In this document: in pieces, positions 52,677 to 62,543 of the stretch | Position numbering within the stretch: the first letter of the stretch is position 1 | How the letters are laid out: the number at the start of each line of letters is the position of its first letter | Assembly: GCF_000420745.1 (NCBI RefSeq) | Contig: NZ_ATVN01000017.1 | Location: 1-64,000 of the forward strand | From: Pseudorhodobacter ferrugineus DSM 5888 | GTDB lineage: Bacteria; Pseudomonadota; Alphaproteobacteria; Rhodobacterales; Rhodobacteraceae | Length of the DNA: 64,000 bases | Direction: 5' to 3' | Made by a program: the position numbers and the translations under genes | Notes under the pieces: generated by a model | The model's input: the letters and a program-made list of their open reading frames with translations, nothing else | The model's database searches: none | What the model was told of the DNA's origin: nothing

Positions 52677-55252
52677 TGAAGCGGCGATCGTTCCTTAAAA
52701 TCGGGGCAGCCCTAGGTGTCTCTGCCAGCCGATTGCAGGCCGCCAGCCTTTCCCCCAAAAATATCCCGCCGCGGATCATCGTTTTGACCGATATCACTTC
52801 TGAAACCGATTTGGACGGCTTGGCCACAGCCATGACCGTCTTGGCAAAACGCAACATTCCCTTTGCCTGCGCGATTGACCCTTCGGCCAACCATACAACA
52901 GCCTTAATGCCAGACAGTCCCGTAGCGCAGCTATTGCAACGCTTCTTTCTGGGCAATCCCGGCATTATGGAACTCGCGCCCCTAATCCCCGACCTTGAAC
53001 AGCATCGCCCCTACTTTCAGGCAAGGCTGGCAAGCCTTGCAATCGCCCAGCTTTGCGAAACGCTTGGGCTTGATGTGGTTGATGCTTTGCCCCGCTCCAT
53101 TAGCACTGTCAGCTGCCACTCAACCCCAAATCCCCAACTTCTTACGGGTTTGCGCGCGGCGGGGGTCCGTACCGTCTTGGCCCTGCCCCGCGATGATCGC
53201 CAAGCCACCAGCAACCGCCAATCCGAAAACGGAATACTGCACCTAATTGGAGGCCAAAAACTGAACTTTGCAGAAACGGATATCACTCGGTTTTCGCAAA
53301 GCGTTACTCAAAATACAGGCATTTTCAGCGTCTCAGCCCAAAACTTTGGCAGCCTAAAGGCTGCTTCGGCGATCCAATCCCTTGATGCTGAAACGACTGT
53401 GCTGCGCCAAATGGATATCACAGGCCAAGGCGGCCCCGTGCTGCCGCGCGATATCATGATCCGAGATGGCAACAGCTTTGCGCGCCACATTGCCTTGCAT
53501 ATTTTGGATGCAACAGGACCCGACCTCGCGTTTCAAACAGGGGTCGAATTGATGAAATCCCTGCTGGCGCAGCACAATATCGGCTTTAGTGTCAGCGCGC
53601 CGCCATTGCCCAAGCGCGTCACGCTGGACGGACTGGCCTTTTGGATGCCTCTTGTCCCTTCAACCGGCAAGGCACTGGGGCGTAAAGTACAGCTTGAACC
53701 ACCCGTCTGGGCGTCATTTTCAACACTCCGCAATACGCCATTTCCAGACCCCTTACGCCAGTCGCCCGGGCAAGAAATCATATTGCGCACCGAACAGTCG
53801 GCATGGCAGGGCATGGATGCAAAAGGCCGCTACCATCAGCCCCTAGCCTTTGAAGTGACCGATACAGCCGCCATTGCCGCCTTGCCCAATGCCCTGAACC
53901 CCTTATCCGACAGTTTGGTTGTGCTGCATTCTCTCGCCCTGACCAGCCCCGCAAACCGCATGGCGATCCTTCGCGCATTGAACGGGTTTCGCGATGATGC
54001 GGTCACCGAGATCGTCGATCTGAAATGCCTGATCGACCTGTCCGTCCCCCCCGACACGTTGCTGCCGCTTTACCGCCAAACCGAGGCTGGAGCGCCTGCC
54101 GTGCTTCGCCATACACACGCGCCCGACACCGACCACGACGCCCTTATGCAAGATGCACGCGCCGCATGGGGTTATTTCGAAAAGCTGACCAATAAAAACA
54201 CAGGGCTTTGTACCGCATCCAATGATTTTTCCGCCAGTACCGGCAGCCGATATGATCGGGTAACGATGTGGGATATTGGCAGCCATCTCAATGCCCTGAT
54301 CGCGGGCGTTGATCTTGGTCTTTTGTCGCAAGACAGCTTTCAAAACCAAACCAAACGCATTCTCAAGCGCATCTCGGGCCGGAATATCAAGGGCCTCAAC
54401 CTTCCACCCGAAGAGATCAACGTCGCAACCGGCAGCACGACCCGCAATTTCAATGCGTCCGATACATGCCGCCTGCTGGCCTCTTTGGCTAATCTGGCCA
54501 ACCACCCCGCGATTGATGCAGGTTTGGTTCAGAAAGTGGTCAATGGCTGGGCCATCAAAGATGTTATATTAGACGGGCGCCTGCATGCAATTTCTGGCAA
54601 AAATTTGGTGGCCGCCGACTTTTCGCAATATGCGCATTATTCGGCAATGGGCCTAAAACGCTGGGGCTTTGATGCGAAAAGCCCTTATGCCGGTTTTACC
54701 GATATCACCTCGACAGATCAGAAAATCCAGTTTCTTGAGCGTCTACAACTATTGGGACCGGTTGGAACAGAGCCGCTTTTGCTTGATGCGTTGGACAATG
54801 GCTTCAGCCCCTCTGTCACCTATCTTTCTGAGGTTTTGTTCACCGCAATGGCTTCCGAATACCGCACCTCAGGGCGCATTCTTTGCCCTTCGGAAACGCC
54901 CCTGAACCGGTCGCCGTGGTTTGTGTATCAAGGGTATCAGGTGGGTGAAGGCGCGGCCCCATGGAAGGTCAGCATCGTCGAAAAAGACAAGATTACCGCG
55001 ACAGCCGTTGCCGATAGCTTTATGGCAATCAGCTGCAAATCCGCTTACCTTTGGGCCATGATTTTTGACCATCCGTTTGCAGAATTGCTGCTGCGAACAG
55101 TCCGCGAAAAAGCCCGTGACAAGGTTGGTTTCGCGTCCTGCATCTTTGTTGATACGGGCATCGCAAGCACCGACTACACCGACATAAATACCAATGGGAT
55201 AATCTTGCAAAGCATTGCCTACAGGCTCGGGGCTGGTCGCGCCAGGAAATAG
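52676..55252 (+). CDS. NodB-like and DUF3131 polysaccharide protein
   Basis: 858 residues, start at ATG 52676 overlapping the synthase stop. An N-terminal RRRSFLK twin-arginine-like signal sends it to the periplasm. Residues ~40-260 and ~290-450 are degenerate polysaccharide-deacetylase-like barrels (VLTDITSETDLDGLATAMTV, VSCHSTPNPQLLTGLRAAGV). The C-terminal ~350 residues are a DUF3131 domain (DARAAWGYFEKLTNKNTGLC, DRVTMWDIGSHLNALIAGVD, FSQYAHYSAMGLKRWGFDA), a glucoamylase-like (alpha/alpha) fold often in exopolysaccharide loci. Together with the synthase it probably processes the polymer. Catalytic function is not demonstrated. Confidence 0.8.
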   Translation: MKRRSFLKIGAALGVSASRLQAASLSPKNIPPRIIVLTDITSETDLDGLATAMTVLAKRNIPFACAIDPSANHTTALMPDSPVAQLLQRFFLGNPGIMELAPLIPDLEQHRPYFQARLASLAIAQLCETLGLDVVDALPRSISTVSCHSTPNPQLLTGLRAAGVRTVLALPRDDRQATSNRQSENGILHLIGGQKLNFAETDITRFSQSVTQNTGIFSVSAQNFGSLKAASAIQSLDAETTVLRQMDITGQGGPVLPRDIMIRDGNSFARHIALHILDATGPDLAFQTGVELMKSLLAQHNIGFSVSAPPLPKRVTLDGLAFWMPLVPSTGKALGRKVQLEPPVWASFSTLRNTPFPDPLRQSPGQEIILRTEQSAWQGMDAKGRYHQPLAFEVTDTAAIAALPNALNPLSDSLVVLHSLALTSPANRMAILRALNGFRDDAVTEIVDLKCLIDLSVPPDTLLPLYRQTEAGAPAVLRHTHAPDTDHDALMQDARAAWGYFEKLTNKNTGLCTASNDFSASTGSRYDRVTMWDIGSHLNALIAGVDLGLLSQDSFQNQTKRILKRISGRNIKGLNLPPEEINVATGSTTRNFNASDTCRLLASLANLANHPAIDAGLVQKVVNGWAIKDVILDGRLHAISGKNLVAADFSQYAHYSAMGLKRWGFDAKSPYAGFTDITSTDQKIQFLERLQLLGPVGTEPLLLDALDNGFSPSVTYLSEVLFTAMASEYRTSGRILCPSETPLNRSPWFVYQGYQVGEGAAPWKVSIVEKDKITATAVADSFMAISCKSAYLWAMIFDHPFAELLLRTVREKARDKVGFASCIFVDTGIASTDYTDINTNGIILQSIAYRLGAGRARK

Positions 55253-55268
55253 CCTCTATTCTGCGGAC

Positions 55269-56378
55269 ATGGCACGCCAACCCATCATAAAACAAGACAG
55301 CATCGATCCGGATGATCTTTATGCCTCGCCGTATGAGGTGCAGACCCCCGACGAAGATCTATGGTTCCTGCCTGGCCCAAGTGACGATGATTTCGGCACG
55401 CCGTTTAAGGCCCCCGACCAACGCCTGTTGATTGACCCCAGCCATTGGCAAAAGGCTGAAAGCACCCTTGCCCCGCAACTTGCCCGCGCTGCAGCCGCTT
55501 TGGCCACTTTGGATGAACATTGTCGCCAGCTTGGGCCAGGTGCAGGGGAACGATTGGCCTTGATAGAGGTCGAAGCAATGCTTTGGGCACAAGGCACGCG
55601 CCTTCGCCGTGAACAGATCGCGGCCTATCTTTGCGGTGCGGGGGGGGCTTGCGATGCGCGTGGTGACCTTACACAATCCGCTTGGGCCTATCGCCGCCTG
55701 CTGGCACGCCCCGGCCCTTTGCCGGCCATGCGCGCGTTCTTGGGTCTGCATGATGTGGGCCTGTCGGACCTGCCAGAAACCCTAAGCCCGCGCCCGAAAG
55801 GGGCCGAATTTGATTTGGCCGCCGACCTTTTTGCCGATGGCATGGCGGCTATGGCAACATGCCATCCGCTGACACGGGCGGGCTATGGTCTGGCCCTATG
55901 GCGGTTGACCGGATTATCTGCGCCCGATGATTTGCTGGAACCGGCGACCGCTGCCGCACGGATAGCAGCGCAAGAAAACCGGAGCCTTGGCTTTGCACCC
56001 TTGGCGCCCGGGCGGGGCGCTTGGCACTTGGGGGCACAGGTCACCCGCTTGGCAGAATGGTTGACGGCCATTAAGGCAGGCGCTGAAACGGCGACATTGG
56101 AATTGAACCGGCTTAACGCTTGGTCAACCTCGGCGCGCGCTGCGACATCGGGCATAAAGGGCAGCACACCCGCCAAGCTGATAAATGCTTTATCCGCCCG
56201 CCCGATCCTTACGACCGAAGCTGCGGCACTGCTAACGGGCATGTCCCGCGACAGTGCCGAACGCGGCTTGGCCCGTTTGCTCCAAATGAACGTTATCCAC
56301 GAAATTACCGGCGGCAAACGGTTTCGCCTTTGGACTGCCGGTTACGGGGGGGCTTACCGGACAAGCGACAAAAGGTAA
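55269..56378 (+). CDS. DUF1612 / helix-turn-helix protein (RHE_PE00001 family)
   Basis: 369 residues. The N-terminal two-thirds are the DUF1612-like helical domain (WHLGAQVTRLAEWLTAIKAG and RAFLGLHDVGLSDLPETLSP), and the C-terminal ~60 residues are a DNA-binding winged helix (LTTEAAALLTGMSRDSAERG, LARLLQMNVIHEITGGKRFR). This family is common on rhizobial and roseobacter plasmids and is thought to act in plasmid biology, mechanism unknown. It lies 16 bp after the DUF3131 gene and its 3' end overlaps the converging rfbA by 25 bp. It does not fit the polysaccharide genes functionally. Confidence 0.75.
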   Translation: MARQPIIKQDSIDPDDLYASPYEVQTPDEDLWFLPGPSDDDFGTPFKAPDQRLLIDPSHWQKAESTLAPQLARAAAALATLDEHCRQLGPGAGERLALIEVEAMLWAQGTRLRREQIAAYLCGAGGACDARGDLTQSAWAYRRLLARPGPLPAMRAFLGLHDVGLSDLPETLSPRPKGAEFDLAADLFADGMAAMATCHPLTRAGYGLALWRLTGLSAPDDLLEPATAAARIAAQENRSLGFAPLAPGRGAWHLGAQVTRLAEWLTAIKAGAETATLELNRLNAWSTSARAATSGIKGSTPAKLINALSARPILTTEAAALLTGMSRDSAERGLARLLQMNVIHEITGGKRFRLWTAGYGGAYRTSDKR

Positions 56379-57226
56379 CGACCGTACTCATTCTTACTGT
56401 ACTGTTTTGCCAGATCAATCAGGGCGGCTTTATCAATCCAACCTGCTGCAAAGGCTATCTCTTCGGGACAACCCGTTTGCTGGCCCTGCCGCTCTTCAAG
56501 CGTCCGCACAAAGTTTCCGGCATCCAAAAGTGACCCGTGCGTGCCCGTGTCCAACCATGCGTAACCGCGGCCCATGCGTTTCACGTCCAAGGCACCTTCG
56601 TGCAAATAAGTCTCTAACAACGTGGTAATTTCCAATTCGCCCCTCGCCGAAGGGGTGACGTTCCGCGCCCGTGCAGGGGCCGTGCTGTCCAGAAAATACA
56701 GCCCCGTTACCGCGTAATTCGACGGCGGCACCTCGGGCTTTTCAATGATGGAAATCGCCTGCCCCGCCTCGTCAAAACTGACAATACCATAGCGCTGCGG
56801 GTCCGCCACACGGTATCCAAACACCGTGCCCCCCACCGCTTTGGCATCCGCCTCGGCCAGCATTTCCGGCAAACCGTGCCCGTAAAAAATGTTGTCGCCC
56901 AACACCAAGGCCGAAGGCGCGCCATCCAAAAATGCCTCGGCCAGAATGAAGGCCTGCGCCAGTCCATCCGGGCTGGGCTGGACCACATAGGTCAGCGAAA
57001 CACCCCACTGACTGCCATCCCCCAAGGTCCGCTTGAACTGATCTTGATCTTGCGGCGTGGTGATGATGCAAATCTCGCGGATATTTGCCAGCATCAGCAC
57101 AGACAACGGATAGTAAATCATCGGCTTGTCATAAATCGGCAGCAACTGCTTGGAAACGCCCAACGTCACCGGATAAAGCCGCGTGCCAGAGCCACCTGCA
57201 AGGATGATGCCTTTACGATTGGTCAT
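56354..57226 (-). CDS. rfbA: Glucose-1-phosphate thymidylyltransferase RfbA
   Basis: 290 residues with the full nucleotidyltransferase signature KGIILAGGSGTRLYPVTLGV at the N-terminus, plus SALVLGDNIFYGHGLPEML, YRVADPQRYGIV and GYAWLDTGTHGSLLDAGNF. It converts glucose-1-phosphate and dTTP to dTDP-glucose, the first step towards dTDP-rhamnose. rfbB, rfbC and rfbD are not in the window. It may serve the nearby glycosyltransferases. The stop overlaps the converging DUF1612 gene. Confidence 0.94.
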   Translation of the reverse strand: MTNRKGIILAGGSGTRLYPVTLGVSKQLLPIYDKPMIYYPLSVLMLANIREICIITTPQDQDQFKRTLGDGSQWGVSLTYVVQPSPDGLAQAFILAEAFLDGAPSALVLGDNIFYGHGLPEMLAEADAKAVGGTVFGYRVADPQRYGIVSFDEAGQAISIIEKPEVPPSNYAVTGLYFLDSTAPARARNVTPSARGELEITTLLETYLHEGALDVKRMGRGYAWLDTGTHGSLLDAGNFVRTLEERQGQQTGCPEEIAFAAGWIDKAALIDLAKQYSKNEYGRYLLSLVR

Positions 57227-57323
57227 ACAACAGATCCTCGCTCACCGGTTTCAACGCACACAGCAGGCCACGTGGCCCAAAGCCTGATTGCGGGTGTAAG
57301 CCACACCAAACCGAACATAAAGA

Positions 57324-58493
57324 TTATTCTTTGATACAGTCCCGCTGAACCACACAATCCGCCGGCGATAATACCCTGTCTGCGGCCTTCGCCTCAATGG
57401 CGCGCAGCCGTTCCAGACAGGCCATGCCAAACGCCTTTGGCCCATGCCGGTCGCGCATCATTTTGGCTGCTATTGCGCCTTTTCTGGCCGCCGCCTGCGG
57501 ATCCGCGGCAAGCGCTGTCATCGCAGCCACCAAAGACTCCAGTTCAACCTCGACCCAGCTGAATCCGGGCTTTGTGTCACCAAAGGCCTCTGCGCCCACA
57601 TGGCTCGCGTAAAAGTCCAGCGGATAGCTCCATTCCAGGTCCAGAAACTGCGCAGGCCCCGAATATTTCGTTGCCGCCACCGCCTTGCCGCGCATCATCG
57701 CCTCGATAATCCCGCGCCCCAGCCCCTCGGCGCGGTGCGGCGATACATAGGCGTCAAAACTTTGCATCAACGCGGCCATCTGTTCGGTCGAATAGGCATC
57801 GGGGATCAGTTTTATCCGCGGGTCCAGCGCTGCCAACCGCAAGAAATCCTCGACCCGAGCCGGATTGATCCAACGCGACTTTTCCATGCTGTATTTCAGC
57901 ACCAATTCAACCGGCGCTTCCGGCGTGGCCCCGAAACACTCTAGAAACGCAAGGATAAGCACGGTGGGATCTTTGCGTGACGCCATCGAATTAAAGTCGA
58001 ACACATAGCCGAAAACAAAGGCATCCCCTCCGTCAAGCGCGGGTTGGTCCGTGTCCTGCGGAAACGGTAAATGCAGCGGCATTTCGATAATAGGCACATC
58101 CGCCACAGGCCTGAAACAGTCGGTCAAAAAGCTGTTCGATGTCCAAATTTCGTCCAGCGCATCGAATCCGGGCAGATGGTTTCCCGGAATTTCGGGGTAT
58201 TCCCAATACGGAGCACCGATGTTGTAGCGGCCATCCAACAATTCGGGGTTTTTCCGCTGGATCAAATGCGTGGCGGGCAGGTTGTGGCAAATCAGGTTGA
58301 CCGGATAAACCGGCTTTGCCGACAGCAACGCCTCGATATCCGGCTCGACAATTCGGCGGCGCAGCGAACTGTAATTCTGCTCCAACACGCAAACATCAAT
58401 GCCCACCGACCTCAACGCCCGAACCTTGTCGCGCAATTCCTGCCCAAGGCCATGCATGCCAAACGGCATACCAATCACATTTATGCCAACCAA
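57324..58493 (-). CDS. GT4-type glycosyltransferase
   Basis: 389 residues. The C-terminal half carries a GT-B/GT4 donor-binding pattern (YVSPHRAEGLGRGIIEAMMR, then AATKYSGPAQFLDLEW). The N-terminal part (INVIGMPFGMHGLGQELRDK) is the acceptor Rossmann domain. The best start is the TTG at 58493, 3 bp after the previous stop, suggesting translational coupling; in-frame ATGs further in would delete the first strand. It likely adds a sugar in capsule or lipopolysaccharide assembly; the sugar cannot be told. Confidence 0.83.
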   Translation of the reverse strand: MVGINVIGMPFGMHGLGQELRDKVRALRSVGIDVCVLEQNYSSLRRRIVEPDIEALLSAKPVYPVNLICHNLPATHLIQRKNPELLDGRYNIGAPYWEYPEIPGNHLPGFDALDEIWTSNSFLTDCFRPVADVPIIEMPLHLPFPQDTDQPALDGGDAFVFGYVFDFNSMASRKDPTVLILAFLECFGATPEAPVELVLKYSMEKSRWINPARVEDFLRLAALDPRIKLIPDAYSTEQMAALMQSFDAYVSPHRAEGLGRGIIEAMMRGKAVAATKYSGPAQFLDLEWSYPLDFYASHVGAEAFGDTKPGFSWVEVELESLVAAMTALAADPQAAARKGAIAAKMMRDRHGPKAFGMACLERLRAIEAKAADRVLSPADCVVQRDCIKE

Positions 58494-58496
58494 ATT

Positions 58497-61400
58497 TCAG
58501 CCCTCATGAATACGCAAAAGACGCGCCAACAGTTTGCGGCCAACCGCCTCATGCGAAAATTCCGTGTGAATGCTGCGTTTGCCCGCTCGTGCAATCTGCT
58601 CTCGAAACCGAACATCCTCAAACACCCGCACCATATGACGCGCGGCATCATAAACATCCGGCTCGGCCCAGTGCTGCACCTGATTGTGGTACGCCTCCGC
58701 CTCCATCTCGACTTTGGTAAACGCCACCAAACAGGAATTTTCGGGCGTCATGAAATCAAGGTTGCCGGAATAGCCCGTGCCAATGGTCGGCTTGCCATAG
58801 CCCATCGCCTCGGCCATCGTCAGGCCAAACCCTTCGGCGCGGTGCAATGAGATATAGGCATCGCAATTCATATAGAGCGATGCGTTTTCATCGCGGCTAA
58901 GTGTTTCTTCGATCAGCACGACACGTGGATCATTCTTTGCCCGCAGCTTGAACCGCGCATAGTCTTCGCGGTTTTGAGCCGAGGCTTGTTTGGCCATGCT
59001 TTTGATCACCAGACACACGGGCACCTGCATGTCGGGAAACGCAATCTGAAACGCGTCCAAAACAGCCTGCGGGTTCTTGCGCGCCATCGTGGAATCGATG
59101 CTGAAGGTGAACAGGAACACAAAGCGGTCATCGGGAATATTGAACTTGGATCGCGGCGCAAGGGTTTCGGGGTAATGCAAATCCACCGGAATAGGAAAGG
59201 CCATCACCGGAACATCCATCCGCTTTTTCGCGGCCTCTGCGATAAAGGTCGAAAGCCCCCAGAATTCGTTGATATAACGGGTGTCGGCCAAATAGGTCGG
59301 CAGTTGCTCCAATTCCCACGCGCCATAGACGATATTGTAGCGGTCTTGCAAAAACGCGGTGCCGTTGCGTTTTACCATCCGTTCAATCCGCGTCACATCG
59401 CCGACAAACAGATTCACCTTTGACCCTGTGCCACCGGCTTTGACAAAACCGGTATCCTCGTCCAGATGCAGCGAGTTGTTGAAATTCACCGCTCGCGGCC
59501 CCAAAAGCGCACCCGTATTTTGCACCATCGCCGTGGATAGCGCCATTGCGGTGCTGCGCGCCATCACCGCCAATCCGGTGTGAATGCCGAATGGCCCGAT
59601 CACATTGGCAATATGGCCTTGCCCCTGCGCCGCCAATGCCCCGATGGCTGACCGCAGATGGACTGATTGGATCATAATCCCGATATCGCGCGTGTCCTTG
59701 GACACCCCGGCCATTGCAGGCGAATGGCTGCCAACAAGGTTGATATCAACATCCACAGCCCCAAGGTTATTTTGCAAAAACCGGCGCGGAAGCGGGACAA
59801 CAAGGTCGACCCCCACATTATTGACCTTATCAAAACTATGCCGGTGCAACACCTCGCCATTCACCGATACAACCATTGCATTGCTTGGCATCACATCCGA
59901 CAGGAACGCATGCACATTGCCCAAAACCAGCTCGATATCTTCATCCGGCGTACGCCCCAAAACAAGGGACAGCACCGAATGTCGGCCACTTGACCACACA
60001 AAACGCGGCTCCGGCTTGGTCCAACCCCGCTGCAACAGCGCATCGGTCGCCGCCCCTTCTGCAATATGAACCGTCTGCCCGATCCCGATAAACTGGCTTC
60101 TCTTTGGCGACGACACCTTCAGGGTGTAAAACGCCAGTGACAGCATCCGATTGTCCGGCGCATCCCCGATAACCTTGGGCGAATTGCCGGTATTGCAATT
60201 GACCTCTAGCACAATATCGCCAAGCGCCGAGATGTGGCGCTGTGGCACGACAAGTTTGATGGTCCGGCGCGCGCGGTCTTTGAACACCTCTTGCGCCAGA
60301 ATGGCCGTGCCGCACATAACATAACACGTCACCGGAAACGCTTCAGACGCCATAGCGCCGATGTCCAATTCAATCAGGCAGGGCATCACATCGCCGCTGG
60401 GCACCCGAAACGACACAAACGCAGACCCTTTGCCCATCCAGCGATGGTCTTTTGAATAGCTCTCCCACTGCCCGTCAAAACTCAGCGGTGTTTCACCGTC
60501 GGGCTTGCCGAACGACGTTTTAATATCAAACGGCAGTATTGCACCGGCAGGTTCCGTGGTCGCGCGGCCAAAATCTTCCCACGACACTTTCAACAACGCT
60601 TTCAGCGTGACACCGTGAAAACGCGGCTCTGGTTTGGCATTGATCCCGTTGTCGCCCGTGATCTGTCGCCAAAAGGCGCGCGACAAAATGCCAAGATCAT
60701 AGGCAGGCGTTTTGGAATGATCCGTCCAGCCATCCGACAAGGGGCGCACCGCTTTGTTGAACAGCAAAGCCTCGGACAAAACACTCGATGTGATGGCTGA
60801 TACCACCGCAATCTCGGGCGCGGCCAACAGCTTGTACGGGTTGGTGGTCAAAAACGCGACATTGCCGTAACGGTTCAGAAACTGAACCTGCGCCGAGGCG
60901 GCATTTTGATACGGATGCGGTTTGAAATAGACCGTTTCATGCTGCGAAAACAGGGCATCCAACGCTTGGGGATGGTCTTGCAAGCTCAGGAAACTACCCC
61001 AAGGGTCAAGCAAGGCCGCATCAACATCAACCTGCCCGAACAAAACCGCCGAACCCGCTTTCAAACGCGGCCCCGGCATCGCTGCCACCTCGGCCTGTTT
61101 CAACTGGGCCGCAAACTTGATGTCACCTGTCGCAATTTCAAACGCGGCCAAATCGCTGACCGTCACGAAATTGCTGTCCACCATAAACACATAATCAGAC
61201 ATGAACCGCAGTGGATGAATAGCATAGGAAATGTACGGCACATCCAGCGCGTCACAGATTTTCTTCTGATAGGGCGAAAGTTCAAACCCGATCAGCAAAG
61301 CGCCTTTCAGCAACGGGGCCAAAAGCGAAACGGCCTCGTCGCTTGGCGTTCGCGCATAAATCTTTCTCCATCCCGCTGTCGATGGATCAAGGTTCTCGGC

Positions 61401-61625
61401 GGCATAAACCGCCTCTGTCGGTACATTGCCGTCTGGCCCCCAAAGCGCTGCCTCGGGCGGTTGTCCGAACACATCCAACAGCGCAGGCCCCAGCCAGTTC
61501 ACCATCCGCTGCGTGATCGTATTTTGCATCCCGCTGCTTGCGTTTTGCATCCGTGGTAAGGGCCTTAAAAAGTCGGCGGCCACAACAGGGCGAAGCGTTG
61601 CCAACCTGACTTTTTCAAAGCGCAT
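58497..61625 (-). CDS. Large multidomain glycosyltransferase (capsule/surface polysaccharide)
   Basis: 1042 residues. Residues ~1-350 resemble capsule-type transferases (HETVYFKPHPYQNA, then VVSAITSSVLSEALLFNKAV). A middle section (~390-660) has two similar beta-sandwich-like modules (LEVNCNTGNSPKVIG and VDINLVGSHSPAMAG). Residues ~700-1035 are a GT4-like domain (NRYI-less start, then LHRAEGFGLTMAEAMGYGKP, TIGTGYSGNLDFMTPENSC). Two catalytic transferase-like units in one chain suggest it adds successive sugars or builds and anchors a repeating unit. It lies in one run with the GT and the kds genes. Substrate unknown. Confidence 0.75.
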   Translation of the reverse strand: MRFEKVRLATLRPVVAADFLRPLPRMQNASSGMQNTITQRMVNWLGPALLDVFGQPPEAALWGPDGNVPTEAVYAAENLDPSTAGWRKIYARTPSDEAVSLLAPLLKGALLIGFELSPYQKKICDALDVPYISYAIHPLRFMSDYVFMVDSNFVTVSDLAAFEIATGDIKFAAQLKQAEVAAMPGPRLKAGSAVLFGQVDVDAALLDPWGSFLSLQDHPQALDALFSQHETVYFKPHPYQNAASAQVQFLNRYGNVAFLTTNPYKLLAAPEIAVVSAITSSVLSEALLFNKAVRPLSDGWTDHSKTPAYDLGILSRAFWRQITGDNGINAKPEPRFHGVTLKALLKVSWEDFGRATTEPAGAILPFDIKTSFGKPDGETPLSFDGQWESYSKDHRWMGKGSAFVSFRVPSGDVMPCLIELDIGAMASEAFPVTCYVMCGTAILAQEVFKDRARRTIKLVVPQRHISALGDIVLEVNCNTGNSPKVIGDAPDNRMLSLAFYTLKVSSPKRSQFIGIGQTVHIAEGAATDALLQRGWTKPEPRFVWSSGRHSVLSLVLGRTPDEDIELVLGNVHAFLSDVMPSNAMVVSVNGEVLHRHSFDKVNNVGVDLVVPLPRRFLQNNLGAVDVDINLVGSHSPAMAGVSKDTRDIGIMIQSVHLRSAIGALAAQGQGHIANVIGPFGIHTGLAVMARSTAMALSTAMVQNTGALLGPRAVNFNNSLHLDEDTGFVKAGGTGSKVNLFVGDVTRIERMVKRNGTAFLQDRYNIVYGAWELEQLPTYLADTRYINEFWGLSTFIAEAAKKRMDVPVMAFPIPVDLHYPETLAPRSKFNIPDDRFVFLFTFSIDSTMARKNPQAVLDAFQIAFPDMQVPVCLVIKSMAKQASAQNREDYARFKLRAKNDPRVVLIEETLSRDENASLYMNCDAYISLHRAEGFGLTMAEAMGYGKPTIGTGYSGNLDFMTPENSCLVAFTKVEMEAEAYHNQVQHWAEPDVYDAARHMVRVFEDVRFREQIARAGKRSIHTEFSHEAVGRKLLARLLRIHEG

Positions 61626-61700
61626 ATCTACAGCCTTCGCAAATTGCAGGGCTTAAAAGCCGTGTGATGGGCAAGGGAAAATTGTATCGCAACCAAAGCC

Positions 61701-62543
61701 TTAGAATACCTCTGCTTGGGATTTGGTCAGATCGTCCAAGGCCCGCAACTGGCCGATCAACAGCTTCATCTTGTCAATCGGAATCATATTCGGCCCATCT
61801 GATGGGGCATTGTCGGGGTCTTCATGCGTTTCGATAAACAAGGCCGAAACCCCAACGGCCACGGCCGCCCGCGCCAGCACTGGCGCAAATTCGCGCTGCC
61901 CGCCCGATGTTGCCCCCTGTCCGCCCGGTTGCTGCACCGAATGGGTCGCGTCAAATACAACGGGGTATCCGGTGCGCGCCATCGTCGGCAGGCCGCGAAA
62001 ATCGCTGACCAGCGTGTTATAGCCAAAGGACGTGCCACGATCGCACAGCATGATATTTGTGTTGCCTGTCGACGCCACTTTCTCGGCCACATGCGCCATA
62101 TCCCAAGGCGCCAAAAACTGCCCCTTTTTGATATTGATCGCGCGGCCCGTTTCGCCTGCCGCCAGCAGCAAATCGGTTTGGCGGCACAAAAATGCAGGGA
62201 TCTGGATCACATCACACACTTGCCCCGCAGGCGCGCATTGCCGCGCATCATGCACGTCGGTCAGGATCGGGCAGCCAAATTCCTCGCGGATACGCCCCAA
62301 AACCTCCAACCCCGCCTCAAGCCCCATCCCACGCTCGGTGCTAATGGACGATCGGTTCGCCTTGTCATAACTCGCCTTGAAAATGAACCGCGTGCCGGTG
62401 GGCGCACAGGCCTCGGCAATCCGGCTTGCCATCATCCGCGCGTGGTCAAGGCTTTCCAACTGGCACGGCCCAGTGATCAGCGCAAAGGGTTCCATCCCCC
62501 CGATCCGGATATCGCCAACGGTGACTATTTTCGTCTCAATCAT
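61701..62543 (-). CDS. kdsA: 3-deoxy-8-phosphooctulonate synthase KdsA
   Basis: 280 residues. TIM-barrel KDO8P synthase signatures ITGPCQLES, FKASYDKANRSS, MGLEAGLEVLGRIREEFGCP, VHDARQCAPAGQVCDVIQIP, CDRGTSFGYNTL and VFDATHSVQQPGG are all present. Condenses arabinose-5-phosphate with PEP to Kdo-8-phosphate. It overlaps kdsB by 4 bp and forms the Kdo pathway with kdsB and kdsD. Confidence 0.95.
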   Translation of the reverse strand: MIETKIVTVGDIRIGGMEPFALITGPCQLESLDHARMMASRIAEACAPTGTRFIFKASYDKANRSSISTERGMGLEAGLEVLGRIREEFGCPILTDVHDARQCAPAGQVCDVIQIPAFLCRQTDLLLAAGETGRAINIKKGQFLAPWDMAHVAEKVASTGNTNIMLCDRGTSFGYNTLVSDFRGLPTMARTGYPVVFDATHSVQQPGGQGATSGGQREFAPVLARAAVAVGVSALFIETHEDPDNAPSDGPNMIPIDKMKLLIGQLRALDDLTKSQAEVF

